This document shows positions 11,888 through 22,472 of a DNA stretch of 64,000 bases, piece by piece. Location of the stretch: contig JACZZP010000005.1 in NCBI GenBank assembly GCA_015183035.1, forward strand, positions 1,860,001 through 1,924,000. Reading direction: 5' to 3'. Each line of letters begins with the position of its first letter. Within the stretch, counting starts at the first letter, position 1. This DNA comes from Meloidogyne chitwoodi. Lineage: Eukaryota > Nematoda > Chromadorea > Rhabditida > Meloidogynidae. The notes below the pieces were generated by a model. That model did not search any database. It was given only the letters and a program-made list of their open reading frames with translations, and had not been told where the DNA came from. The position numbers were made by a program, and so were the translations under genes.

Positions 11888-13724
11888 ATGACAGAAAGCT
11901 CTTCAACTCCAATTATAGAGAAAGAGGTAAAATTTGACAAATTAATTATTTTTAAAAAATATATAAAATTAATTAATTAATATATTCAGGATTCTTGCTC
12001 TAATCTTTCTGATTCACAAATTAGTCTTTTGGATGAATGTGTTGAAAGTGCTACCACATCTACACCGGTAAAACAAGCTAACTTAACCACAATATTTGTC
12101 ATTAAATATAATATTTAATTTCTAATCTATCTTATACTAAATTAATCAAAAAGATAAAATGCAAAGTGATTTGAGTTAAAAAATAAATAAATATTATATT
12201 TACTGACAAAGCTTGAAGATATTAGGTCATTTAATTAAAACTAACAATTTTATAAAATTAAGCAATCTACGGATACAAATAACATTAATTTTGAACAACT
12301 TCGAAATAAACTTGTAAAAGAGATTGTTAAGAATGCTATATTACAAACGAATGTTGATAAAAATGAAAAAGAAATTAAAACTTTAAAAAATGATTTAAAA
12401 AAGGTAGCTAATTTTTAAAATATTACATAATTTAAATTATTATTATTTTAGTCAAATGATATGAATAATGCTCTTAACAAAATTATTGATGATTTGGCTA
12501 AATTAAATAATACAGTGGTAAGTGTTTTATAAATATTTTTTATAACAAATTTTTTTTTAAATTGCTGACAATCTTTTAACTAAGGAAAAATTCAAAATTT
12601 GAAGAAATAGTAAATAATTAATTTTAAGTTCTAATTTAAGAATTTTTTCAAATCTGTTAAATGATTCCTTTCCTCTTTATAAAAATATTTTTCAATTATT
12701 AAAATATTTTATATTTTTTAGGTTTTTATGAGTCTTACAAACAAATGGAAAGCAAATATTTATAATACTTTTAATACATGTTGTGAAAAAGTATGTTTAA
12801 ATGCGTTCAATCCTTTTGGTTATTGTTTTAATGGAAATGGATATTTTCAAATAATTAATGGAAATATTTTGAAATATAATTTATGTTTAAAATGGAAGGG
12901 TAAGTTATTTTGTTTAATAACAACTTTGTAATATTATTAATGAGCTAAGATACAAAAAGCCATTGTAAATAGAAAAACCATAGGGGGAGTAAGCTTATTT
13001 TAGTTGAATAATTACCGTAGCTGTTTCTCATAAGTATATGTTTAAAAAAATTTTTCTGTTACGGACACAATCTAAAAACATTATCTTATAGCAAAAACCA
13101 GTCTTTAATAAATGTTGCGATTTTTTCCTTGAAAACTCAAAAGATTTTATTAAATAATAATAAATTTTAGGTGTAAATAAATACGCAACTGTGCTTTCAG
13201 AATTTCCTTTTAATAAGCCATTAAATAATTGTTCAACATATTCATTGTTCTATTTTGAAATAAAATGTCAAATGGAAGCAGAAAAAAATTCTTTAGAAAA
13301 TTGGATTGTTATTGGTCTTAACAACAAAAATTATTCAGTTAGATTGAGGGTCCATGAATCTAAAATACTTAATAAAATTAATTATATTGATAATCAATTT
13401 TCTTTAAATAAATTTATTTGGAATGATTCTGATATATTTGGTTGTGGCTTAGTTTATCCTCCAACAAATTTGGCTGAAAAATTTCCTTATATATTTTTTA
13501 CTCAAAATGGAATGAAAATTGGTAATAAAAATTAAAAAATAAATATTAATTAAATTAATTTTAATTTTAAGGTAAAGCTGTATTATTAAAAGAGAATTAC
13601 AACTTTTTCTTTCCTTATGTTTATTTAAAATGCTGTTCTGTAGAAACTAACTGGAAATGATTTGAATACTAAACCATTTAAATATAATGTTTTTAAACAT
13701 GTTTTAGCTGAGGAATTTTATTAA
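11888..13724 (+). pseudogene. SPRY-domain gene copy 2, frameshifted near the C-terminus
   Basis: Seven exons join in phase: 11888-11926, 11990-12067, 12263-12403, 12452-12517, 12722-12899, 13171-13521 and 13572-13660, giving a 313-aa frame. The layout is as in copy 1: start MTESSSTP, coiled-coil exons, Cys module (FNTCCEKVCLN, GYCFNGNGYFQI), and SPRY core (DIFGCGLVYPP, FPYIFFTQNG). The frame stops at TGA 13658-13660 right after VETNW. Family members read ETNFG there, and shifting frame by two bases restores GNDLNTKPF...LAEEFY up to a stop at 13722-13724, so about 2 nt have been lost. The truncated protein would miss about the last 25 residues, including the final SPRY strand region. It may be a recent pseudogene or a still-expressed shortened variant. 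Its divergent sequence makes it an old paralogue of copy 1. Confidence 0.75.
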
Positions 13725-14067
13725 TCATTTTAATTTTTAATCTTACGAGTTTCATTTTATAATTTTTAAAAAAAATGTTTTTTGCTGGTAATTGTTTTTT
13801 ACAAAACTTAAACTTTTAAAATCTAGACAGTGTCTTGGCTTTGAATAAGATATTTGAAACTTAGGAGGATTGACCTAGGTTTTTATTTCTTTTTTTTTGG
13901 ATTTTTTTGTCTGGCCATATTTTAATTTACAAATATTGAATAATTTTTAACTTAATTAATTAATATTAAATCATAATTTAAAAAACAAAAAACATTAAGG
14001 AATTAAAAATCTATATTAAAAAATTAATGGAAAATACTAAAATTGAATAAATTACTTAAACTTTCTA
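13725..14067. other. Intergenic, nothing recognised
   Basis: AT-rich spacer after SPRY copy 2, up to the target duplication of the hAT element. No gene or repeat was identified. Confidence 0.35.
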
Positions 14068-14075
14068 CTAATAAG

Positions 14076-15458
14076 CAGAGACCGGATTTTTATGCATTAA
14101 AAATTGGAAAATATGCACTATAATATGCACAAAAAAATGCCTAAATATGCGCAAAAATATGCAAGAAAAATAAAATTTTAACTACAAATTTGTTAAATTT
14201 TAACTTCATTTTCATTCAAAACACTCATAATTATTTTCACAATAACAAATTAAAAGCATTTCAATGTTTTCTGGAAGAAGTTTTGTTCTTTTATCAGTAA
14301 GTATCGAATAATATGCAGAGAAACTACGCTCCACATCTACGGATGATATAGGCTCACATTTTAAAACTGCCATCTTGTCAGGATCAAATTCAATTTCAGA
14401 CACACCGTTAGAATTTTTGCAACGTCTATCAAAATACTGAGATCTAGAACGAAATTTTATTTTTTCTCTTGCTTTAACAAAAAACCTAGATTTTTTCTAG
14501 CACGTTATTGAACTTTTGGAGCACACATTCTGCAATTACTCCTTTTGCTTGTGCAATTTTTCTCCGTAATTCACCCAAAATATCAAATGATTCTGCAAGA
14601 GTAAGACCACGAGTCTGCAATTTTTGAATTGCAATTGGAATGAAATTAAAGTTTGCTTGAATATTGGCAAGTTGTGAACGAATATTAGGACTGTTGAGAG
14701 CTTCTTGTGTTTTTTGAATAGAACGAGCATCCTCCTTATCAAAATTATTAAAGACAGATTTGATCTTTAAAGACGACTGAATTAATCCAGGTTCCCCATC
14801 TGGTTAGGACAGCACGTGGTGGAAGTTGAAGTTCAGGACAAAGTTGTTTGTATATAGCAACCCTTGAAGGAGCCTTTCGAAAAACCTACGTGAAGTAGAT
14901 TATCAAATTTTAAATCTTAAGAGAATTTAAACCTTTTTAGAGTTTGCTATAAATGAATCAACATCAGGAAAACTCGATCTAACCTCCTCTGCCCTCATTT
15001 ATTCCATGACACAAGCAGGTAACATGAATCATTGAGGGAGAAAATCTTCAAAGCCTGACCAGCCTTTAACATATATTTCGCTCCATCGCTTACAAGCAAC
15101 AAAAATTTGTCTTCAGAAATTCCAAATTTTCTATTATAAAATATTTTCTTTCAATAGTTTGTTGTGTATACGTCAATTCCGTTAATTCTTTTAATCCATT
15201 CATGCAGCCACACGGATTTTGATTGAATTTTAGGCATTTTTCTGATTATTTTTGCTAAAAACCTTAAAATATGCATTAAAATATGCATTAAAATATGCAT
15301 TATGCACCAATATCCGAAATATGCAAAAATATGCATTATATGCAAATAGAAACCCCCTCTATAATGCACAAAACAAGCGGAAAGTGTGTTTTTCGTGCAT
15401 TATACATTATGACATGTTTGCAAAAAAAATATGCATTTGCATAAAAATCCGGTCTCTG
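14076..15458. mobile_element. hAT transposon, 1383 bp, degenerate
   Basis: The element begins CAGAGACCGGATTTTTATGC and ends with the inverse (GCATAAAAATCCGGTCTCTG). Both ends are flanked by the same 8 bp, CTAATAAG (14068-14075 and 15459-15466). CAGAG-type termini and 8-bp duplications are diagnostic of hAT elements. Inside, on the minus strand, is a broken hAT transposase. Near the right end the word AAAATATGCATT is repeated in tandem (about 15265-15300), and TATGCA words also mark the left end, as often seen for transposase-binding subterminal repeats. Confidence 0.92.
14212..15122 (-). pseudogene. hAT transposase remnant
   Basis: Read on the minus strand, successive frames give pieces of one hAT transposase. 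15120-15010 encodes a stretch ending LLLVSDGAKYMLKAGQALK. 14890-14760 encodes APSRVAIYKQLCPELQLPP followed by TRWGTWI. 14403-14212 encodes the C-terminal dimerisation domain with SSVDVERSFSAYYSILTDKR. The pieces lie in different frames with internal stops, and the N-terminal BED/zinc-finger and DDE portions are mostly gone, so this copy cannot encode an active enzyme. Assignment to hAT rests on the ERSFS...LTDKR motif together with the element's ends. Confidence 0.88.
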
Positions 15459-15466
15459 CTAATAAG

Positions 15467-16133
15467 GGCTATATTAATGTAATTTTATCTATTTCTAGCG
15501 TGCGCCGACAGTTGCGGCCGAGGCATTTTGCGGACCCGACAGTTGCAGACGGGACATTGATAACAAAAAATTACTAATACCCGCTAAATAATGATCATTG
15601 GCCTTCAAAAAGATAAAATTATTTCCATTCAGTGATTCATAAAGATTTTCAGAATTTTTTTTGTTAATTTTTTATTTTTGTAGAAATTATTTTACAGTCC
15701 TTGGTCCGAATGTGTCGGATCCGCAAAAATCGGGTCCGCAAATTCCAGGTAGCCATTTATAGATACCATATTTATTCTAATATAATACCATGGGGTATAT
15801 TTTTCAACCTCCTCTATAGGTGGGATTATATTAGAGGGTGGGTTCTATTAGAATAAATACGGTATGTATATAACTTTAACCTTATACTATTTGACTTATA
15901 CATAATGTAATTATTTATTAACTTATTGTTATATTTTTTATTAATTTAAAAAAATATGAAAAAACGATTATAAAGAAATATTATTTTATTATAATAAAAA
16001 CATTTAAAGATGTTATCGTCATATTAAATTTATAATTTTAAAAATTCTTTTTGAAATAATTAAAAAATATAAAGAAAATTAAATAAATAAACAATTATTA
16101 ATTAAAACAAGTTTAGCTTTGAGTTGCTTCATT
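15467..16133. other. Intergenic with GC-richer repeat scraps
   Basis: Between the hAT element and the next SPRY gene. 15500-15560 and 15705-15750 are GC-richer with mirrored words (GCGGACCCGAC and GGGTCCGCAAA), which look like the ends of an unrelated decayed element. The small MITE at 15764-15864 lies here. The rest (15865-16133) is plain AT-rich DNA. Confidence 0.4.
15764..15864. repeat. 101-bp palindromic MITE
   Basis: The left end TACCATATTTATTCTAATAT is mirrored by the right end reading TATTAGAATAAATACGGTA, with a few mismatches, around a short GC-containing loop. The TA at both tips fits a Tc1/mariner-like TA target, but the flanks do not prove a duplication. Confidence 0.6.
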
Positions 16134-16839
16134 TTACCAACCACATTTATAAATTTCTTCATCTTCATAAAATTCTTCAGCAACATAATGCTTGGAAATA
16201 TTATAAAGAAAAGGTTTTGACTTTAAGTCATTGCCAAAATTAGTTTCAATAGAACAGCATTCTAGTTCAAGACATGGTATAAAATATTCAAAATTTTCTT
16301 TTAATAATATAGCTTTACCTTTAAATTATTAATTTTTAAATATATTTATAATTTTCTTACCAATTTGTTTTCCATTTTGAGTGAAAAAAACATAAGGTAA
16401 TTTATCATTAATTTTTAGAGGTGGATAAACTAATCCAAAACCAATAATATCATTATTTTTAATTGAAAATGAAGGAAGATAAATATACTTTACATTGGTT
16501 TGAATGAAATGACAAACTATATCACTCTTCTGATATAAACAAGCAATATTATGTACATTTGAAAGACCTATTATTATAGTTTCATCTTTTTCAAATTGTA
16601 ATTTAACTTCATAATAAAATAATGAGTAAGGTGTACAATTCAGACAGCATTGTGACAATTCAAAATTTTCATTTTGTTTATTGAAGGAATTCTCCGCTCT
16701 TATAACAGCATATAAATTATCTCCTAAATTATTTTAAAATAAAAGCTTTTGAATGTTAGTAATGAAATCAGTTAATTAAAAAATTGTTGAGAGACATGAT
16801 ATTGTTGATATACATTGATTCATAGATAAATGAATTATG

Positions 16840-17386
16840 GGTACTTATGCCCTTATCACACCCCCCTCCTTCTTCAATGCCGCGCTTTTTTTGCCTGCGC
16901 CGAAAAAATACTATAGACTGCCGTGCTTGAGATATTGCCCAAAGAAAACTTTGATGTGTAAGAAAAGTTATTAAAAATTAAAGTTTGCTGGAAACACGTC
17001 AAACTTGGATCTATTTGGAGTGTTTTATTACTTCTTTATTTTTGAGCCCAAGGCTGGTTGGTCTTGGCACATGGATCTATTCATTGAAATTTATTCTAAA
17101 AGGTGGAAGGTATTTTGTATTTTGTCGATCAATGAAAATCTTACATTGGAGTAAATTTGATGAATAGATCCAACTATGTGCAAAGACCAACCAGCCATGG
17201 CTCAAAAATAATGAAGTAATAAAACACTCCCAATATAAATTGAAACGTATAAATAAAATTTAACACGCTTTACACATCAAAGTTTGGGCAATATCTCAAG
17301 CACGGCAGTCTATAGTATTTTTTCGGCGCAGGTAAAAAAAGGCGCGGCATTGAAGAAGGAGGGGGTGTGATAAGGGCATAAGTACC
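16840..17386. mobile_element. Long-inverted-repeat element, 547 bp, GGTACTT ends
   Basis: The left end GGTACTTATGCCCTTATCAC and the right end are inverse copies. The arms stay recognisable for well over 100 bp (for example CTATAGACTGCCGTGCTTGA at about 16910, mirrored near 17310) and include a GC-rich part (GCCGCGC). Inner blocks (GGATCTATT, GACCAACCAGCC) are mirrored as well, so almost the whole element can fold back. No clean target duplication is visible. It sits in intron 4 of SPRY copy 3 and is antisense-neutral. Confidence 0.8.
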
Positions 17387-17976
17387 AATAAAACTTATGT
17401 ATTCTAGCTCAGTTCTTCGAGAGGAATCGAAGTTTATGTGTTACATGATCCGAGCTCGGGTCCCATATACTAAAGAACAGCCTAACTAATTTAAATATAG
17501 ACAAATCATAGATTATCAATAAAGAACATAACTATTTGAAAAATATAAAAAAAACCTACCCCTTTCTTCTCTACAATTAACATATTTAATAGTTGTATTA
17601 TCACTTTTAATTTGAATAAATCCATTCCCATTCATACAAAAAACATCTGGATTGTCAGTGTTTACACATTCCTTTTCACAACACGGATAGTTTGGGTGAA
17701 TATCTTTCCATTTATTTTCAACAAATTCAAAACACTGAAAAAATATTATTTTATGTAAATATAGTAAAAGAATTTAAAATATATTAAAGATGAGGTATTG
17801 AGGAAAAGTACCGCAAATAACCTTTCTTCAAAATTCAGAAGGAGGAAAGAATAATATCGATAAAAACCATATACATACATATTACTAATAAATAATATCC
17901 CAAATTATTAAAAAAATCTATAAACTAACTACTCTTTTTCCTTCTTTTAATTGTTTTAATTCAAAGGTTAATTCCT

Positions 17977-18368
17977 GGTACTTTTCTGTTATGGCGACAA
18001 AGTCCGCAATTTTTGTCCGCAACTTTTTTATACTTTATTAATTATATTGGAGGCATAATATAAAGATTTTTTAATTTTTCCTTAAAAAAGATTATATTAG
18101 GTAAGCTGATTGGGAAAACTGTCAATTAATATGATCATTGAAACATAATTCCCTATATATACATACATATGTTCTTATATATTTCTCTAATATTTTTTCA
18201 AACTACTCTTTCCAAGCTATCTATGCGAAGAGAAGATGTAAAAAGAAGTTGATGCATTTGATGATATTTTAGCAAAAATTGTTGATTTTATCCTCCAATA
18301 TAATTATTAAAGTATAAAAAAGTTGCGGACAAAAATTGCGGACTTTGTCGCCATAACCGAAAAGTACC
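17977..18368. mobile_element. MITE inserted in a coding exon, 392 bp, 8-bp target duplication
   Basis: The ends are GGTACTTTTCTGTTATGGCG and its inverse (one mismatch). The inverted repeat extends about 60 bp through words such as AAAGTCCGCAATTTTTGTCC. The flanks are TAATTCCT on both sides (17969-17976 and 18369-18376). The neighbouring inverted gene copy at 19.8 kb has the same exon with a single AGGAATTA and no insert, giving a natural empty site. GGTACTT termini are shared with 16840-17386 and 53738-53833, and a half-end lies at 31254. Confidence 0.92.
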
Positions 18369-18719
18369 TAATTCCTCAATGTTTTTATCTGCCTTTATTT
18401 GTTTTAATGTTAATTCATCAATTTTTTTGAGTAGTGCATTAAAATCATGATTAGTCTAAAAGTAAGAAATTATTAAACTAACGTTGTTTGAATATTTTTA
18501 AAAAATTTAAATAATATTTTGAAATTCTTTTAATTCTATAAAATTACCATCAGTGACATGGAAGCAGTTTCAGTCCTCTCATCCAAAAGACTAATTTGTG
18601 AAAGATTAGTTAAAGAATTCTAAATATATAATAATTTTTAAATTAATTTAAATGTTTATTTAAAACTTGGTAAAATTTACCTCTCTTTCCAAATCTGGAG
18701 TTGAAGAGCTTTTATTCAT

Positions 18720-19452
18720 TTTATAAAATTTAAATTAAATAAAAATGCTGAAAAATTTTAATTTAAAATATTAAAAATTTATATTTAAAAGTGGTTGAAA
18801 CTAAAAAATAATAAATGTAATAATTGACTTTTTACAATGATATAAAGACCAGATAAGAATATTTATTTGAAATATATTTATTTATTTTATTTAATATATT
18901 AAACTTGCTTCAAGCTTAAGGAGAAAACTAATAATAAAACTTTTTATGTAATTATTTGAAAAATGCTTCAATAATATTCTTCCATCGTTACATACTAATA
19001 TATTAGAAAATTATGATAAAAGTAGAGAGACCGACCAGACAGGACGTTCGGAATAAAAAGTTTACCTCAATATAATTCTTTTTGATTTTGGGAAAATTGC
19101 TCTGTTAAAAATAAATTGTAAAAATTTATTTTATCTTCTTTCTCTTTTATTTGCCATAATTTAACTTATTAAATTAAGCTTCAATCAAGTTGAATGTCTA
19201 ATATATTGGTCATTTGACAAATATAAACATTCACACAGTATGTATTAGATAAGATGATTATTTTTATACATTGCCAGGGGAAGAAAATGGACATTAGAAT
19301 ATATTGCCTCTCTTAGCTAATTCTTTTTTTCTCTTACCAGACAAGATAAAAAATATTTAATTCATTTACATAGGTATATTAATTTTTGTTAATTTTTTAT
19401 AAATTTTTAATATTTTATATTTTTAGCATTTTTAATTGAAAAATTTTATAAA
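18720..19452. promoter_or_regulatory. Shared 5' spacer of the second head-to-head SPRY pair
   Basis: 733 bp between the starts of SPRY copies 3 (minus) and 4 (plus). Mirrored words flank its middle (CTTGCTTCAAGCTTAAGGAG at 18905, and TTAAGCTTCAATCAAGTTGA at about 19172 followed by ATGTCTAATATATTGGTCAT). They match the blocks in the 11.2-11.9 kb spacer and at 52.65 kb. Promoter function is inferred from position and conservation only. Confidence 0.4.
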
Positions 19453-20252
19453 ATGAATGAAAGCTCTTCAACTCCAGATTTGGAAAGAGAGGTAAAATTT
19501 AACAAATTAAAAATATATTAAATTAATATATATTTAGAATTCTTTAACTAATCTTTCACAAATTAGTCTTTTGGATGAGAGGGCTGAAACTGCTTCCATG
19601 TCACTGATGGTAATTTTATAGAATTAAAAGAATTTCAAAATATTATTTAAATTTTATTAAAAATATTCAAACAACGTTAGTTTAATAATTTCTTACTTTT
19701 AGACTAATCATGATTTTAATGCACTACTCAAAAAAATTGATGAATTAACATTAAAACAAATAAAGGCAGACAAAAACATTGAGGAATTAACCTTTGAATT
19801 AAAACAATTAAAAGAAGGAAAAAGAGTGGTTAGTTTATAGATTTTTTTAATAATTTGGGATATTAGAATATTTATTAGTAGGGTCCGCAAAAATATGGAC
19901 GAAAAATCGAAATATATGAATTAAATATTGATAAAATTTTCAAAATATGGACGAAATTTTTTAAAATTTATTTAGAGGACAAGCTTTAATCATTCATAAC
20001 TTATTTGTTAGTGTAAAGTTGACTTCCTCTATAATTCATCTTTAATATATTTTAAATTATTTTATTTATATTAAATAATATTTTTTCAGTGTTTTGAATT
20101 TGTTGAAAATAAATGGAACTTAAGATATCCATGTTGTAAAAAGAATTGTGTAAACAATGATAATCCAGATGTTTTTTGTATGAATGGGAATGGATTTATT
20201 CAAATTAGAAGTGATACAACTATTAAATATGTTAATTGTAGAGAAGGAAGGG
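19453..20252 (+). pseudogene. SPRY gene copy 4, 5' half only (no SPRY exons)
   Basis: Four exons, 19453-19491, 19538-19609, 19703-19828 and 20090-20252, are near-identical to exons 1-4 of copy 3 in inverted orientation. They encode MNESSSTPDLERE, the coiled coil and the Cys module (YPCCKKNCVN, FCMNGNGFIQI, ending NCREGRG) with no stop. A donor (GTATGT) follows, but no SPRY exon is found before the 20.5-kb transposon or the carboxypeptidase gene. This is either a truncated inverted duplicate or a gene whose 3' half has been lost. If expressed it would give only the coiled coil plus Cys module. Exon 3 here preserves the state before the MITE entered copy 3. Confidence 0.75.
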
Positions 20253-20548
20253 GTATGTTTTTTTATATTTTTTAAATAGTTATGTTCTTTATTGATAATC
20301 TATGATTTGTCGATATTTAAATTTGTTATTAAATTTACAAACTTTATATTAATTGATAAATACCAATTTTGTTGTACCGATATATAAGCATCCATGGGCA
20401 ATGATTTTTAAAAGGGTATAATAATACATAGCCAGTAATATATTATGATAATAAAAAATAATATTCTGACTTTAATGTGACACATAATTCATTTATCTAA
20501 TATAGATCAATGTTATGTCTCAAACATAATAATATAAAGGGTTATAAT

Positions 20549-21566
20549 TAGAGTAGGCCGAGACCGAGAGTCTCGCCGAGACCGAGCCGAGAGTCTCGGC
20601 CATTTTCCAATCTCGGTCTCGGTTTTACTCGGTCTCGGTACCGAGACCGAGAGTCTCGACGCTCAGTCTCGCCGAGACCGAGACCAAATATACACCCCTA
20701 ATGATTGACTTTTTTTATTATTATTGCAGCAAAATGTTTAAATTTTCACTATTGGCAAATCGTTTTTCATTAACTCTTTTTCTCTATATCCATATAATCA
20801 TCACACTTTAACTATAGCATTAATAAATTTAACTTCTTTAACCCTCCTGTAGGAGAGAAGAGAATATGGAAAGAAGATTTATCTAGATTTTAATTTTTCT
20901 AGTAATTCAAGCGTGGTTTAGTTGTTAAAATGCTAGACTATAACTTTAAACTGGATGGAGGTTCGATTCCTTTATAATGTACAGATATTAGTAACTAATT
21001 AATTAAATTAAATTTTCGACTGCGGCGCAAAAAGTGGTGAATTTTTGGCAACTAGAGTGCAATAACTTTTTAAAATTTTCGCCTGCGGCGCGAATATAGC
21101 CTTAATCTTTATAAGTTCACGAAAATCCGATCCGATACACGCATCAACCCAGGACATCCCTGATATAAATGAACCTGCAATAAAAGACAAAAAAAATTAA
21201 TTTTTTAATTATTTTTATTCATAGTATAAGATTTTTAACCAGTGGTTAACCATAATTTTCATAACCGCTTACGGTATATTTGTTCTAACAATCCGTTAAC
21301 CGGAGGGACAGATTATTAACCGGTCTTGATATACCCTAAATATAAAGGAGAAGATTTAAAGATACATATTTAATAAAATTGATATATATTTTGAAAATTA
21401 ATAGATAATAATGTAGATTTTAATATTTTTGAAAGTCTCGGTTAGTCTCGGGTCTCGGTATCGGTCTCGGGCCAAAATTTGGGTATCGGTCTCGATCTCG
21501 GTTTTGTCAGCCTCGGTCAATCTCGGTATCGGGTTTTCCCAAAAGTCTCGGTCTCGTCCTACTCTA
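20549..21566. mobile_element. Terminal-inverted-repeat element, 1018 bp, with CGAGACCGAGA-rich ends
   Basis: The left end TAGAGTAGGCCGAGACCGAG is mirrored at the right end (CTCGGTCTCGTCCTACTCTA), and the flanks are GTTATAAT on both sides (20541-20548 and 21567-21574). Both ends carry dense repeats of TCTCGGTCTCG/CGAGACCGAGA, forming subterminal arrays about 130 bp long. No transposase frame is seen. A SINE-like sequence (20905-21107) lies inside. The 8-bp duplication suggests hAT-type mobilisation. Confidence 0.85.
20905..21107 (+). repeat. tRNA-like SINE, copy 1
   Basis: The head at 20911-20985 resembles a decayed tRNA, with an A-box-like GTGGTTTAGTTGTTAAAATG and a B box GGTTCGATTCC. It is followed by a body ending TAAAATTTTCGCCTGCGGCG. 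The body recurs at 61690-61770 (also behind a tRNA-like head) and at about 30210-30330 (minus). No intact cloverleaf is expected. A SINE is the best explanation, mobilised by an unknown LINE. Confidence 0.6.
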
Positions 21567-21574
21567 GTTATAAT

Positions 21575-22472
21575 ATATATTGATCATTAAATAATTACTA
21601 AATTTAAACAGCCATGTTGGCGCTAAAGGATTTAATAAAATAAAGAATTTTCTGACTAATAAATTATAAAAATTAATTGTTAAACATTTTATATAATTAA
21701 ATAAATTTAATAATTAATTTTATAAAAGAATATTTATTTTTTTTAACTTAATTATAAACAAAAAAAACAACAAAATATTAAAAATAAAAAATTTTTTTTA
21801 AATTATATTTACTTAAAATATTTACTAAAATTAAAATATTTATTTGTTTTAAAATGCTCTTTTAAAATGTTCTTTAAAATAAAAAAAAATCTTTCGATAT
21901 AATTTTAATTAAATTTTAATTATATTTTAAGTAAATATTGAAAATTCAAAAGAGAATGAAGAAGAAATTAAAAAAGTATTTTAAGTATATAAAAATTATT
22001 TTATATTTTCTAATATTTTGATAAAAATTAAATATTTTTATCTAATTTTATTAAAATAAAAATATATTTATTTTATTATTAAAACTCACAAAAATATACA
22101 TATAATAAGTTAAATAAAATAAATAAAAATTTTAAAAAATCTAAAATTATAATTAAACTTTAGATATGTACATATTTAGCTATAAATAAAATACTCTTTT
22201 TTTTAAAAAAAGAGAAAACTATTTTTAGCAAACTATTTATCTTGTTGGCCTTTTTTGTATTTTATTAATTTGTAGTTTATTATTTAAATTTTTTTAAATA
22301 TTTACATTCTTTTATATTTTATATTTTCTATTTTTTAAATTAAAGCTAAATATACTTAAATTATTTTAGGTAGTTGCCTATAGTAAATACTTATATACGT
22401 GGAATATTCATTATTTATAATTTAAAATATAATATTCTGATAATTTTATTTAATTTTAAATTTACCTAATAA
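21575..22472. other. Intergenic, nothing recognised
   Basis: 898 bp of extremely AT-rich DNA with long A/T runs before the first carboxypeptidase gene. No frame, repeat ends or RNA gene could be supported. The promoter of the gene at 22473 lies in this stretch. Confidence 0.4.

Larger units (their letters stand above)
16134..18719 (-). pseudogene. SPRY-domain gene copy 3, exon 3 split by a transposon
   Basis: The exons are 18719-18681, 18619-18548, 18455-17930 (interrupted), 17734-17560, 16723-16361 and 16318-16134. Without the 392-bp element at 17977-18368 and its duplicated 8 bp, exon 3 is 126 nt and the gene reads 960 nt in phase (about 319 aa). The parts are start MNKSSSTPDLERE, coiled coil, Cys module (YPCCEKECVN, FCMNGNGFIQI), SPRY core (NNDIIGFGLVYPP, LPYVFFTQNGKQIG) and tail ending YKCGW. 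The insertion adds 400 bp net, not a multiple of three, in the middle of the coiled coil, so the full product is lost unless splicing bypasses exon 3. All other exons stay open, which points to a recent loss. Intron 4 holds another element (16840-17386). Confidence 0.8.

Noticed and set aside
16985..17167. 60-codon plus-strand frame
   Set aside because: It lies within the foldback element in SPRY copy 3 intron 4 and has no homologous protein.
17930..18455. The exonic MITE acting as a new intron (introner-like)
   Set aside because: GGTAC ends supply a GT and the duplicated AGGAATTA supplies an AG, but removing that span leaves 7 extra bases and shifts the frame, so it would not restore the protein.
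20911..20985. Functional tRNA gene
   Set aside because: The B box is good but the stems do not pair into a cloverleaf, and the sequence is fused to a repeated body. A SINE fits better.
21008..21190. 60-codon minus-strand frame
   Set aside because: It lies inside the SINE and transposon at 20549-21566.
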